Assembly: GCF_000429545.1 (NCBI RefSeq)
Contig: NZ_AUCB01000020.1
Span: 29,415 to 93,414, forward strand
Reading direction: 5' to 3'
Source of the DNA: Arenibacter certesii DSM 19833
GTDB lineage: Bacteria > Bacteroidota > Bacteroidia > Flavobacteriales > Flavobacteriaceae
Length of the DNA: 64,000 bases
Of the stretch, positions 36,235-45,739 are shown one piece after another. Within the stretch, counting starts at the first letter, position 1, and each line of letters opens with the position of its first letter. A program made the translations under genes and the position numbers. A model generated the notes under the pieces. The model did not search any database and was not told the origin of the DNA. It saw only the letters and a list, made by a program, of their open reading frames with translations.

Positions 36235-38232
36235 TTATAAATCAATAACTTTACTTTTAGCACCTTTTTTCTTCACTTCCTCTATCATGTGTTTGGTTCC
36301 TCCAGGACCGTCTTCGCCCTTCCCGTCCCACAATGCCAGTAATGTAAGGTTATGTCCGCCATAGGACAAGGCTGTATTTAGCAACCACAGATTGTTACGC
36401 TCCCAAAAAGAATACCCTTTTTTACCTTGTAACCAGATCGGAAGTTCTTTGGTATCGGCCAAAATGCTTATCTCGGTATCTGGGTCCTCATAAAGATTAT
36501 AAAATCGCTCTACCCAAGTATTTCCAGCTTGTTGAACGGATTCTACAATGAATTTATCGGGAGGTAACGCCAGGTACATTTTTCTTTTAATCCCCAGTTC
36601 CCTACAAACTTCTAAAAAAAGTATATCCCCCCCACTGGCACCACCGGAAATTCCTAACCATTCTTGATCTGTTGGTGTCTTCTTAACTATTTCTTCTATA
36701 TTGCCTTTAATCCTTTGGCGCACATCAGGCTCTAATTCTTTTGGAAACCTTGGAGATTTTCTATCTTCCGCATCGATCATATGACCGGTAAAAAGAATTA
36801 CTTTTTCTGCTTGGACTGGGGATTGATCGGAATTTCCGAATACCTCCAGGGCTGCGTTTACCTTATTGGACATTATATTTAATTTTTGGAACAAAATCAG
36901 TTGTCTTTTCGCGGCATCAAAATTCAGGTCAGTCCCGGATTCGATGGCGTTACAATATAGGATTTTTATTCTTTCAGAATTATCGATCATTAAAAAAGCC
37001 AGATCCGCTAGGGTTATATTTACCCATGGATCGCTTAAATTATCTCGTTCCAATGCCTTTTTTGTTGCAAAGACAGCTCTTTTCACCGTTGTTGCTAATT
37101 CACCAAACTCGGTAATATAATTATCCAAAGCCGTTTTGGCTTCATGGGGGCTATCAAATTTAGATTCCCAAATATAGACTTCCCTTACTGCTAGCTCGAT
37201 GATTGTCTTTAGAAGTCCCAAAGCATTTACCCCAGAATAAAAATGGTTTAGGTCTTGATCATATCCCAATGCGTAATTTTTATATGCTTTTTGTAAAGAA
37301 GAAGAACGAATTGCCTCCTTCCCCATTTCTTCGGGCTCCAGATCTATCCATCTTCTCACCCATTTGGTTTTTTCGTTTCGCCCTCTAAGGGCATAGGCTT
37401 CTGCCCGTTTATTTCTATCTAAAATGGAAAACTGATCGAACAATCTATTGATAGCCATTTCTGATTTTGCCAATAACTGCTGCGCAATATCTGAATTGTG
37501 CTTAATTTCAACATCTTCCAATCTATGGTAGATCGTGGCCAAATAGTCGTTGGCTTCTAAATCATGAGGTTTTCTTTTTTGTATTTTCTCCCAGACCTCC
37601 TTAGCATCGCAATAAAACTTGGATTTAAATTGAATATCCCCTATCATTCTTAAAGCTGGCATTTCCCATGAAAAAAATTGAGCTTCAGTGGCCAATAGGG
37701 ACAACTTGCCTCTATGTTCCGTTTTATTTGCAATAAAAACCTCCTTGCAAAAATCTTCGGGTACTGCCAAAAAGTGTTCGGGATTTTGTGCGGTTAGTTT
37801 AGGAAGCATTAAAAAAACAGGACTATCGGTACGTTCCGAATTCAACGTCTGCTTCAATGCTTCAGTAAGTACTTCCACATAGGCATCCAAATTATCCTGT
37901 TCGTAGGCAATATATCGGTCCGTCTTTAAATCGAAGGGTACCTCATCCTTTCTACAACGAATCATCAGTGTCTTTTTAGCCCGTAATGCATGCCTAATGC
38001 CCAATTCATAAAACACATTTGCGTTGTGAATGGAGATATCGGCAACAACAACATCACTTGTGAGCAGGAGTTGGAACATATCTTGCCGTATGTTACCTGC
38101 CTCCATAATAACTCCGGTTGTGTATCCTTTAATTCCCGCGTTTTGCAATGCCGGAAGGATCAATTTTTCTTGTACTTCCTCAAAATTAATTCCATTCTTT
38201 TCACCAAAAGGCCTAACAATAAAAGCTTCCAT
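36235..38232 (-). CDS. Deoxyribosyltransferase-like / TRAFs-binding / SLOG-like fusion
   Basis: 665 residues, three parts. Residues 1-140: a Rossmann-like domain with RPFG at 7-10, DVVVADISIHNANVFYELG at 60-78 and HALR, as in nucleoside 2-deoxyribosyltransferase-like domains (Glu76 candidate). Residues about 170-460: helical repeats like the TRAFs-binding domain (DUF4071). Residues 477-665: VILFTGHMID then GISGGASGGD at 531-540, LEVCRELGI and a Leu-Ala-Leu-Trp-Asp strand near the end, as in SLOG nucleotide-binding domains. Both flanking folds bind nucleotides, so the protein may make, sense or cleave a nucleotide signal. It starts 10 bp after the stop of the patatin gene: a two-gene operon, with the phospholipase as the probable effector. 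Domain calls are by motif memory. Confidence 0.83.
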   Translation of the reverse strand: MEAFIVRPFGEKNGINFEEVQEKLILPALQNAGIKGYTTGVIMEAGNIRQDMFQLLLTSDVVVADISIHNANVFYELGIRHALRAKKTLMIRCRKDEVPFDLKTDRYIAYEQDNLDAYVEVLTEALKQTLNSERTDSPVFLMLPKLTAQNPEHFLAVPEDFCKEVFIANKTEHRGKLSLLATEAQFFSWEMPALRMIGDIQFKSKFYCDAKEVWEKIQKRKPHDLEANDYLATIYHRLEDVEIKHNSDIAQQLLAKSEMAINRLFDQFSILDRNKRAEAYALRGRNEKTKWVRRWIDLEPEEMGKEAIRSSSLQKAYKNYALGYDQDLNHFYSGVNALGLLKTIIELAVREVYIWESKFDSPHEAKTALDNYITEFGELATTVKRAVFATKKALERDNLSDPWVNITLADLAFLMIDNSERIKILYCNAIESGTDLNFDAAKRQLILFQKLNIMSNKVNAALEVFGNSDQSPVQAEKVILFTGHMIDAEDRKSPRFPKELEPDVRQRIKGNIEEIVKKTPTDQEWLGISGGASGGDILFLEVCRELGIKRKMYLALPPDKFIVESVQQAGNTWVERFYNLYEDPDTEISILADTKELPIWLQGKKGYSFWERNNLWLLNTALSYGGHNLTLLALWDGKGEDGPGGTKHMIEEVKKKGAKSKVIDL

Positions 38233-38242
38233 AGGTAATTAT

Positions 38243-39388
38243 CTATTGCACAAAAGATCCTAAATGATCTAAGCTAACCTGTGCCTTAGCTGTTTTGGCA
38301 CCCACCAATTGCAGGTCTTTCATGTGTTTTACAGAATCCATCTTACCCACCTTTTCGGGATCTATATGACCTAATCCCAAAGCTTTTAGCCCTTCTTCGC
38401 TAAGGTCGGCATTGTAACGAACATAGAGAAAATCCTTATTCTCATTACCTTTTTTGGAAACCATATCCCCCAATTCCCGATCTATCTTTTCCCCAAAAGC
38501 ACATCTGCCAAAGGTACGGCAGTTGATATCCTGATCGATCTGTATGGCGTACATCAGATTAGTGGGCAATTGCAATAAGGTATTACCCAGATTTCTATAC
38601 TCTCCCCCAGAAGCGGCACTACCCGTTCCTACGGAAAGAATTAACAACTTGTCCTCCCCCTTTTCCCAGTTTAGCTTATACACTGGCTGTGTGGCCATAC
38701 GGTACAATAAAAAAGCAGGATTATTGTAGGGGGTAACCCCGCCATCTACAAACACGAAAGTTTTGGACGGGTCTTTGGAATCCCATTCCAAGGTTTCTGG
38801 AGGAAAATAGGCTGGTGCCGCGGTACTTGCCCTTACCAACTGGTACAGCTTAACATTTTGATTATTATCGGGTCTATTTTTGTCGTTATACTTAGCCAAG
38901 GGATTGTTGCTAATTGGCCATGGCGAGTCCGTACTTCGGTTCATAGTAACTACTGTTAACAAAGCCTTGAATTTACCATTGGAGATATCCATATTGGTAT
39001 CCTTCCCAAAAGTATCCTGCAACATCTTCAACAAGGGCCCCGATTCATAAAGCGATTTCCATTTTTTTAGTAAGGCAGACTTATCAAACATGTCCTTTCC
39101 CTTTTTGGTATAGAAATCCAATAGTTCCCCAGCTGACATCCCAATGGAGAGTCCGGCAGCAATTATTGCCCCCGTACTGGTGCCCCCAAAATAATCGAAG
39201 AAATCACATAATCGGAAATCCTCATTTTTTTTAAGTTTTATACGCAGTTCCTTTTCCAATTTCAGTAGAATTTCCAACGTTATAATACCGCGTATTCCCC
39301 CACCATCCATAGCGAGAATTTTACGTTGTTGCGGATTTTCATAACGTTCCGATAGATTCCCCCAAAGGGAAGTGTTGGTAGTTGTCAT
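38243..39388 (-). CDS. Patatin-like phospholipase
   Basis: 381 residues. All patatin marks are present: the oxyanion motif MDGGGIRG at 27-34, nucleophile Ser71 in GGTSTGAI and the dyad Asp215 in VDGGVTPYNNP. This family hydrolyses membrane phospholipids. In several phage-defence systems (for example the CapV effector of CBASS) a patatin is switched on by a nucleotide signal. No nucleotide cyclase is nearby; instead the co-transcribed downstream gene is a deoxyribosyltransferase-like/SLOG-like fusion, 10 bp away, which could provide or sense the signal. No signal peptide, consistent with attack on the inner leaflet. The ATG at 39388 is preceded by 367 bp of DNA shared with a divergent operon. 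Confidence 0.93.
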   Translation of the reverse strand: MTTTNTSLWGNLSERYENPQQRKILAMDGGGIRGIITLEILLKLEKELRIKLKKNEDFRLCDFFDYFGGTSTGAIIAAGLSIGMSAGELLDFYTKKGKDMFDKSALLKKWKSLYESGPLLKMLQDTFGKDTNMDISNGKFKALLTVVTMNRSTDSPWPISNNPLAKYNDKNRPDNNQNVKLYQLVRASTAAPAYFPPETLEWDSKDPSKTFVFVDGGVTPYNNPAFLLYRMATQPVYKLNWEKGEDKLLILSVGTGSAASGGEYRNLGNTLLQLPTNLMYAIQIDQDINCRTFGRCAFGEKIDRELGDMVSKKGNENKDFLYVRYNADLSEEGLKALGLGHIDPEKVGKMDSVKHMKDLQLVGAKTAKAQVSLDHLGSFVQ

Positions 39389-39755
39389 AACAGTCCTCTA
39401 TTTATATAAATGGATAGAAAGTTAAACAGTGTAAGACACCATCTCTTTTTATCAATAAGTTACAATGTTATCGAGGGGTATGTACTTGGGGGAAATGCAC
39501 TAATGCCATAACAGCCATTTGGGGAGATAATGCTGCTATTAAAAAATAGTTATAATCTATCCAAGTTAGAGTTTTATTTCCTAATCCGCAATAATATCCG
39601 AATGATTTCTACCAAATCCCCTAGAATTTTCATAACTTTAAGAACAAACATTCCTCTCCCCCTTTTTATTTAACTAGTAAAACTTATTAAAAGTCGATTT
39701 ATGGTATTGGGCCAGTCTCACTACCAAAATCCCATAACCTCAAAACCATTATATC
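39389..39755. other. Divergent promoter region, patatin and CHAT modules
   Basis: 367 bases between two divergent operons. No exact Bacteroidota promoter match was found by eye, and no RNA gene or repeat. Confidence 0.4.
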
Positions 39756-40493
39756 ATGAGTGGATTAGCACATAGTTATGAAAAAGCGATAAAAAAAGAG
39801 CTGGGTGCGCATGCGGCCTGGCTTCCTGTAACCAATACCCTTTCCGTAGGCGATTTTGGTTACTTTGAAGGTGGAGTATTCCGTTCCGTGGGGAATTTGA
39901 ACAAAAAATATCCAGATATTGTTCTAGACATTACACCAGGGCCCGCTACTAAAGTAAATTTTACTACAGAAGGAACTAGGATCACCAGAGTAGGGGCAGA
40001 TGGTAAATCAACGGATTCTTTTGCTAGTTTGGGCGATGCTGAAGCTGCCTTGAATTACAAATTTGAAAAGGAAAACTCACTGGTCATAAAAGCAGAAAAA
40101 GTAACAGTAGATCAATTACAGAATATAGATGAAGTAGCCTTGGCCTTGGCTGGAAAGTCTGAATGGAGAAAAAAATATAAGGTGATCTCTGCCGTTTATA
40201 CTGGTGAAAATTGCCTTATAATTTGCGCTAGGGAAGCAGGGTCGGACTTTAGTATAAAGGCAAGCGCCAATATTCTAGGTCAGATTGAGGGTGGTAAGGC
40301 CGAAGGGGGTCTTAATACCTCCTCCTCCACTGCAAGCACCTTTAATTCTATAGGAGAATCTGGAGTTGTAGGCATCAGACTTTTTAAACTTAACTGGTTC
40401 AATAAGACCAAATTACTGGGAGATGACCAACTTACTGCTGAGGATATAACGATAGAAGATACCTTAGATAAGGCCATAGAGGACGACTTTTAA
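39756..40493 (+). CDS. Unrecognised 245-aa protein paired with a CHAT protease; possible pore-former
   Basis: 245 residues, soluble, no signal peptide and no helix long enough to be a constitutive membrane anchor. The N-terminus runs YEKAIKKELGAHAAWLPVTN then VGDFGYFEGG and FRSVGNLNKKY. The middle alternates short strands. Residues about 180-215 are Gly/Ser/Ala-rich (GGKAEGGLNTSSSTAS). An acidic C-terminal tail (about 225-245: DDQLTAEDITIEDTLD and EDDF) follows. It is followed after 4 bp by a CHAT protease gene. Size, partner and removable tail recall bacterial gasdermins, which are cut by CHAT, caspase-like or trypsin-like neighbours. The N-terminus has a faint gasdermin-like rhythm (amphipathic helix, then L-x-P-V). 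The sequence match is weak, so the function is a hypothesis. Confidence 0.8.
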   Translation: MSGLAHSYEKAIKKELGAHAAWLPVTNTLSVGDFGYFEGGVFRSVGNLNKKYPDIVLDITPGPATKVNFTTEGTRITRVGADGKSTDSFASLGDAEAALNYKFEKENSLVIKAEKVTVDQLQNIDEVALALAGKSEWRKKYKVISAVYTGENCLIICAREAGSDFSIKASANILGQIEGGKAEGGLNTSSSTASTFNSIGESGVVGIRLFKLNWFNKTKLLGDDQLTAEDITIEDTLDKAIEDDF

Positions 40494-40497
40494 AACT

Positions 40498-42393
40498 ATG
40501 AAGTCCGATAAGATTGAATACATACGTTTTGACGATCTCAGTACCGGCATCCTTATGGGCAATAAGCCCTATATCCTTTCGCATGGAGATTTTTGCTCTT
40601 TACAGGAGGTACGTACGCCCATGGGACAGATTGAACTATTGGAACAGTTGGGAGAACAACTTCGATATGACTCCAAAACCTCTGGAACCGCTATGGAAAA
40701 ATGGGAGACCATTAAAAAGTGTAGTGATCAGATACATTCCTTATTTCTCGGTCTGGATAGGCTTCCAAATGATATTTCACATCTGGAAATCTATTTAAAC
40801 CCCTCCGAATTGGCCTTGATTCCTTTTGAATTGTTATTGAACGACAGTGGGCAACCACTTTTTGTAAATAAGAATGGTGAACAATTGGTACTCACTCGCA
40901 ATTTCAGAAGGAATACTATAAAATATGTACCGACTCCTAGTAAGCCCCGGGTATTATTTGTGCACTCCAAACCGGACCATAAAAATTTCCTAGGGCTACC
41001 TTTCCCAGACATTCCTTTTAAGGATCATGAACAATCATTAAAGTATGCCCTACGGCATTGGAATCCAGAGAAACAAATAACAGTTCTGGACAATCCCACT
41101 TTTGAAGAATTTTCGACCTTCCTCTATCAGGCTGATAAAAATAATGAACCCTTTACCCATATCCATATTTTGGCTCATGGCTCACTGTTATTAGATCATA
41201 AGAGGCCCTCAAATTTTGAATATGGTATTGCGTTTCATTCCAAAGAACCTCTAGACAGCCCTTATAAACCTACTACTGCAAAGGAGATCAAAATCCTTTT
41301 TGAATTGCTACACACTCTCCCCTATTTCGTGAATTATATGATCTGTGATGGCGCCAATTTCACCAATGGCACCAAACCGGACCGTAATCCGGTGCAAGCT
41401 ACCTTTAAGGCAGGCGTGCCTATAGTGATAGGGTCGCAATTTCCATTGTCTGTAAAAGGTTCCAATAAAATTACCAAAGAATTGTACAAAAGACTGTTTC
41501 GTGCAGAGGATATCCGTACTATTTTAGGAAATATAAGAACGCAACTGTATGCCGGGGAACAAGAGTACCATCACGATTGGATCAGTTTGGTTAGTTATAT
41601 AAACCTGCCCCATAATTATGAATTCCAACTACTTATGCTGAAAATGGAATATCAGTTAGTCATTTTGAACAGTATTAGAAATTCAACTTTACAAACAAAT
41701 ACAGAAGCCATTCCTTCAAAAGACGATTTTATACGGGCCAAGGTACAAATCGAAGAGTCCATTAACGATCTGAGTGCGCAGGTGAAGGAAATTGAATATC
41801 AAAAAAGCAAAGAAGAAGCTTTTTTAGAAAATAGCGGTCTTTTGGCAAGTGCCTTTAAGCGTTTGGCCGAAATAGAATATAGGGAATCCCTAGTTCTGGA
41901 TGGCGATACCACAACAAAACAAAAACAATATTTAAATGAAGCGAAAAAGTGGTATAAAAAAGCGGCAGATCGTAATTTATCGCACCATTGGAGTATTGTG
42001 CAATACATTTCCTTGGCAACCCTATTGGATGGTGGGCCAACTAAAGCGAAGGGCGATTATTGGTGTACAGCAAGATTAGCAGCCTTAACCGAAATAGACG
42101 CTAACGATGCCCTGGATAAAAAGAACATTTGGGCCTATGGTAGTTTATTGGAGCTATATTTATTAAAAACTGATGGCTACGATAATGACCTGAAAACCCA
42201 GATTATTCACCTGACTGAACAACTTGTTTCTAACGCCAAAATACGTAATAACCCCGAGGCTATAGTCGCAACAAAGTATCAATTATTACGCTATAAAGAT
42301 TGGTGGAGTTGCCCAGAGTTTATTATCCCAGAGGGGACATTGGTAAAGAATCGTGATTTTCTACAGTTGGTGATCGATCGTTTGGATTGCTAG
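40498..42393 (+). CDS. CHAT-domain protease with helical C-terminal region
   Basis: 631 residues. Residues about 95-365 form a CHAT (caspase-like) domain: SELALIPFELLL at 103-114, the catalytic His227 in HILAHGSLLL and the catalytic Cys283 in MICDGAN, then AGVPIVIGSQFPLSVKG and the FRAEDIRTILGNIR helix. Residues about 390-631 are helical with a coiled coil (about 403-445) and TPR/alpha-solenoid-like segments, a likely regulatory or sensing part. CHAT proteases cut partner proteins after Arg or at defined sites, releasing toxic fragments. The gene begins 4 bp after the 245-aa gene, so the two should be co-expressed from the upstream promoter and the neighbour is the natural substrate candidate. 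Cleavage is inference. Confidence 0.9.
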   Translation: MKSDKIEYIRFDDLSTGILMGNKPYILSHGDFCSLQEVRTPMGQIELLEQLGEQLRYDSKTSGTAMEKWETIKKCSDQIHSLFLGLDRLPNDISHLEIYLNPSELALIPFELLLNDSGQPLFVNKNGEQLVLTRNFRRNTIKYVPTPSKPRVLFVHSKPDHKNFLGLPFPDIPFKDHEQSLKYALRHWNPEKQITVLDNPTFEEFSTFLYQADKNNEPFTHIHILAHGSLLLDHKRPSNFEYGIAFHSKEPLDSPYKPTTAKEIKILFELLHTLPYFVNYMICDGANFTNGTKPDRNPVQATFKAGVPIVIGSQFPLSVKGSNKITKELYKRLFRAEDIRTILGNIRTQLYAGEQEYHHDWISLVSYINLPHNYEFQLLMLKMEYQLVILNSIRNSTLQTNTEAIPSKDDFIRAKVQIEESINDLSAQVKEIEYQKSKEEAFLENSGLLASAFKRLAEIEYRESLVLDGDTTTKQKQYLNEAKKWYKKAADRNLSHHWSIVQYISLATLLDGGPTKAKGDYWCTARLAALTEIDANDALDKKNIWAYGSLLELYLLKTDGYDNDLKTQIIHLTEQLVSNAKIRNNPEAIVATKYQLLRYKDWWSCPEFIIPEGTLVKNRDFLQLVIDRLDC

Positions 42394-42490
42394 GCAGGCA
42401 AGGGACAATAATCTATAACGTATTCGATCTAAGTATTTCCCGATGGACTAAAATTCACGCACATCTTGCACCCTCAATATGTTATTAAAG

Positions 42491-42519
42491 GGTGGTATAG
42501 AAATAAATCCCATACCACC
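42491..42519. terminator. Hairpin between convergent CHAT and Cus operons
   Basis: GGTGGTAT (42491-42498) pairs with ATACCACC (42512-42519) around a 13-nt loop in the 162-bp gap between convergent operons. On the minus strand it is followed by CTTTAATAAC, a weak U-tract, so it best serves the Cus operon. Confidence 0.45.
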
Positions 42520-42555
42520 TTCTATAAGCACTACCACTCTTATTAGCAATAATCG

Positions 42556-44301
42556 CTACTCAATTTCATCCGTAACTTCCCCACATCGAAGCATACTGGC
42601 CCCGAAATACGGATTTAGGATTTCTTCCTCAGTGCTCAACCAAAACGCCCCCACATCATTATTCACCATAGGGCAATACTCCACATACACTTTTTGGTCG
42701 ATGCCAAAAGTTTTTACGGCATTAATTAAATGTGCCGAAAGTGTGATGAAATTATCCCTTTGCATTTTAATATCAGAAGTTCTGGATATTTCGGTAGCTG
42801 CTTCTTGAAGCCCTTCATTTAAATGCATCCATTTATTATGAGCATCGTCATCTTTTAATAGTTTCATATCCACCTTCCTTATGCTTTTAAGCAAGGTGCT
42901 AGCAGTATTTTGTGGGATTTCCGCATTATCCTGGACCAGTGCATTTTCCATAACCATATAATCATCAAAAACTGCTTTCAACTGTATACGGAACTCAGAA
43001 GGCACTTTCAATCTTTCTATACCCTCTAAATGATGCAAAGGATCTATTTCCATTTCCTCTCCAACATTCATCATACTTCTTTTGCCTTGCAACTGTGCCG
43101 CCGCATCTACTGTAAAAGTCCCATTGGTCACCACCTCTTCTCCGTTAGATAGGCCATCAGTTATAGTGTACAGTTCTCCACTTTTAGCTCCCAAACCAAC
43201 CTCTCGCATTTCAAAAACAGGTTCATCAGGATTTGTTTTTACGTAAACTAAAGACCTATTTCCCGTCCATAGCACTGCCGAAGCTGGGATGCTTATTTGC
43301 TCCTTGTTTTCATTACTTTCTGCCATTTCCACCTTGGAAACAACGAACATTCCTGGTTTTAAAACTCCCTCTTTATTGTTTAAGGTTACCCTTACCGATA
43401 CAGTTCTTGATTGGGTATTTAACCTTGGGTCTATAAACGATACCACAGCCTCAAATTCCTTATTGGGATACGCATTGGCGGTAACCGTTATTTTCTGACC
43501 TTCCTTTAACTGAGAAATCTGATTCTCATAGGCATCAAAAATAGCCCACACCGTTCCCAAATCACTAACCTTCACTATTGGCTGTCCTTGGCTAACGTAG
43601 TCTCCAACTTCAGCTAATTTTTCGGAAACAGTTCCCGAAACCGTGGCATAAATGGGGAAATTCTCACTTACTTTCCCCGAAGTTTCTATTTGCTCGATTT
43701 GCTTTTCTGTTAGTTTCCATAATTTTAATTTATTTCGGACCGCATTATACAATGCAGGTTGCGACTCCTTCATGGTAGCCGCCGTTAGAAGTTCCTGTTG
43801 TGCAGCAACAAGGGCTGGGGCGTATATAGTTGCTAGCAGTTGTCCTTTCCTAACTTTTTCTCCAGTGAAATTAACGTTCAGTTTTTCTATTCTCCCTTCA
43901 AAATAACTGGCTTGAACCGCATTTGCCTCCTCATTGGGCATAATTTTCCCAGAGAGCATCAAGGAGTTATTTTCACCTTCGGAAGCATTGCCTACAATGG
44001 TAGTTTGTATATTGGCCAGAGACATGGCATTTTTTGTCATTCTTATCTCGTTCAATGCAAGACCTTCTGCACCTGCATCTGCAGGTATTAGGTCCATTCC
44101 ACAAAGCGGGCAATCGCCAGGTTCTGGTTGCATAATTTGAGGATGCATGGAACAGGTCCACATTTGGATTTCACCCTCAGCACTTTCTGAAGTATGGGAA
44201 CCGTGGTTGTCTGAAGACCCTTCATTGTTAGTTCCAAAAAACACATAACCCAAGGCCAATCCAAGAGCTAATATTGCGGTATAGATGATATATTTTTTCA
44301 T
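42556..44301 (-). CDS. cusB: Cu/Ag efflux periplasmic adaptor (CusB-type)
   Basis: 581 residues. One N-terminal membrane helix (about 4-22) is followed by a His-rich linker and the heavy-metal-binding domain MWTCSMHP...PGDCPLCGMDL at about 47-72. The HlyD/RND adaptor core comes next (EGRIEKLNVNFTGEKVRKGQLL; later IYATVSGTVSEKLAEVGDYV). The C-terminal 140 residues look like the DUF3347 extension (CPMVNNDVGAFWLSTEEEI) often fused to Bacteroidota CusB. The protein links the inner-membrane pump to the TolC-like channel and delivers Cu(I)/Ag(I). Third gene of a CusA-CusC-CusB operon, 197 bp after the TolC-like gene. Copper/silver rather than cobalt/zinc is inferred from the metal-binding domain. 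Confidence 0.92.
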   Translation of the reverse strand: MKKYIIYTAILALGLALGYVFFGTNNEGSSDNHGSHTSESAEGEIQMWTCSMHPQIMQPEPGDCPLCGMDLIPADAGAEGLALNEIRMTKNAMSLANIQTTIVGNASEGENNSLMLSGKIMPNEEANAVQASYFEGRIEKLNVNFTGEKVRKGQLLATIYAPALVAAQQELLTAATMKESQPALYNAVRNKLKLWKLTEKQIEQIETSGKVSENFPIYATVSGTVSEKLAEVGDYVSQGQPIVKVSDLGTVWAIFDAYENQISQLKEGQKITVTANAYPNKEFEAVVSFIDPRLNTQSRTVSVRVTLNNKEGVLKPGMFVVSKVEMAESNENKEQISIPASAVLWTGNRSLVYVKTNPDEPVFEMREVGLGAKSGELYTITDGLSNGEEVVTNGTFTVDAAAQLQGKRSMMNVGEEMEIDPLHHLEGIERLKVPSEFRIQLKAVFDDYMVMENALVQDNAEIPQNTASTLLKSIRKVDMKLLKDDDAHNKWMHLNEGLQEAATEISRTSDIKMQRDNFITLSAHLINAVKTFGIDQKVYVEYCPMVNNDVGAFWLSTEEEILNPYFGASMLRCGEVTDEIE

Positions 44302-44498
44302 GATAGTTTTATTTTATTTTCCCTTCAATCACTTAATGAGATTTAATTGCTTTGCTATTTACTTTAATGGAATTGACTTACTTGTTAACCGTTGTTGCGC
44401 TAGGGATTGCAGCGGCATCCTTTTTTCCTTTAAAAAAGATATAGCGAAAAGCCCGTCCGAGCGCGATAGCATTACAATTTAAATACCATTAGAAAGTT

Positions 44499-45734
44499 TT
44501 ATTTTATATAATAGTTAATGATGCTCATTTGCTTAAAATAGTCGCCAATAGCTTCCACACGATTCAGCTGAATATTTAATTGCAACTCTTGGACATCCAG
44601 AACTTCCCTAAAATCCATAGTTCCCGTTTCATAATTCTTAAATAATATTTCAGTAGCTTGCTCTGCTTGCCTTAGATTTTTATCATGGGTCTCTAAACTA
44701 ATACGTGCCGCATTTCTACTTCTCACTGCAGATTGTAATTGGGTTACCAATGAGTTTTGTGAGGCTTGTTTTTGAATATCCAACTCCTCATATTTAAGTT
44801 TGTTCTGCCTAGCAATTGATTTATACCTTTTATTAAAAATTGGAATAGAAAGAGACACCATTGGCATTAGCATATTAGGGTTCTCATTGAACAGCATATA
44901 GTCCATTCCTATTCCAAATTCTGGCGCACTTTCCTTTTTATTAAGTGCATCTGCATGGGAAACCACCTTAATCAACTCCTCATATTTTGCTAATTCGGGA
45001 TGCAGCTCAAGATTATTAAAATCGATTTCTATATCCTTTTCCGGAACTGCTAGGCTATCTAAAATAGCTACATCTGCAACTTCCTTTCTGCTCATTATCT
45101 TATTAAAAGCAATTAGTTCTGCCTCATAGTCCTGTTCTAACACTAATTTCTTTTCTATAAGGTCGTTTTGCCTCATCTGAAGTCGCAACACAGATACTGC
45201 AGAGGCTTTCCCTACCTCCACCGAGGTTAGCGCCAACTGCTCATACACCTTTAAAAGTTGAATATTGGAATCCAATACCTGTTGTTTTTTCACAATTTCA
45301 TATAAGCGATAATAGGATTGGGACAATGCCATGGCAACCTTTCTTTTGGCAATTTCAATCTCCAAAAAATCGGCATCTGCCATTGCCGTAGCATATTTAC
45401 CACGTGCGGCAAGCGTACCAAACCAGGGAAACATTTGCATTACAGAAAACTCGCCTTCTTGCATCATTGCCATATCACCTTTCCCAACCATATACCCTCC
45501 TGAAATCTGAGTATTAGGAAGCGAATTGACCTCTGAGATCTTTTCTGTAGAAATTGCATATTGCTTTTCTACTGCTTGAATACTCGGATTATTCTTGATC
45601 GCTTCTTCAATATAGGATTCTAACCGTTGACCTTGCGCAGACCAACCAAAGAACAAAAGTGAAACTAGCCATACCCCCACATGGAGGAACCTCGGTCTAC
45701 GCAATCTTTTAGTTGTATTAAATATCAGATTCAT
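44499..45734 (-). CDS. cusC: TolC-family outer-membrane channel (CusC-type)
   Basis: 411 residues. A long hydrophobic N-terminus with a Gly-Trp-Ser-Ala-Gln-Gly end (about residues 18-37) looks like a signal peptide. The mature part has two OEP repeats rich in long helices (NPSIQAVEKQYAIS; later ARISLETHDKNLRQAEQATE), the pattern of TolC-like trimers. The start ATG is 5 bp after the stop of the CusA gene, so the two are translationally linked. It carries metal ions across the outer membrane in the tripartite Cus pump. No lipobox Cys was seen. Confidence 0.9.
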   Translation of the reverse strand: MNLIFNTTKRLRRPRFLHVGVWLVSLLFFGWSAQGQRLESYIEEAIKNNPSIQAVEKQYAISTEKISEVNSLPNTQISGGYMVGKGDMAMMQEGEFSVMQMFPWFGTLAARGKYATAMADADFLEIEIAKRKVAMALSQSYYRLYEIVKKQQVLDSNIQLLKVYEQLALTSVEVGKASAVSVLRLQMRQNDLIEKKLVLEQDYEAELIAFNKIMSRKEVADVAILDSLAVPEKDIEIDFNNLELHPELAKYEELIKVVSHADALNKKESAPEFGIGMDYMLFNENPNMLMPMVSLSIPIFNKRYKSIARQNKLKYEELDIQKQASQNSLVTQLQSAVRSRNAARISLETHDKNLRQAEQATEILFKNYETGTMDFREVLDVQELQLNIQLNRVEAIGDYFKQMSIINYYIK

Positions 45735-45739
45735 TAATT

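Noticed and set aside
33079..42393. Idea that the island is a CBASS system
   Set aside because: A patatin and TIRs are present, but no nucleotidyltransferase (CD-NTase) or Cap2/Cap3-type gene is seen in the window.
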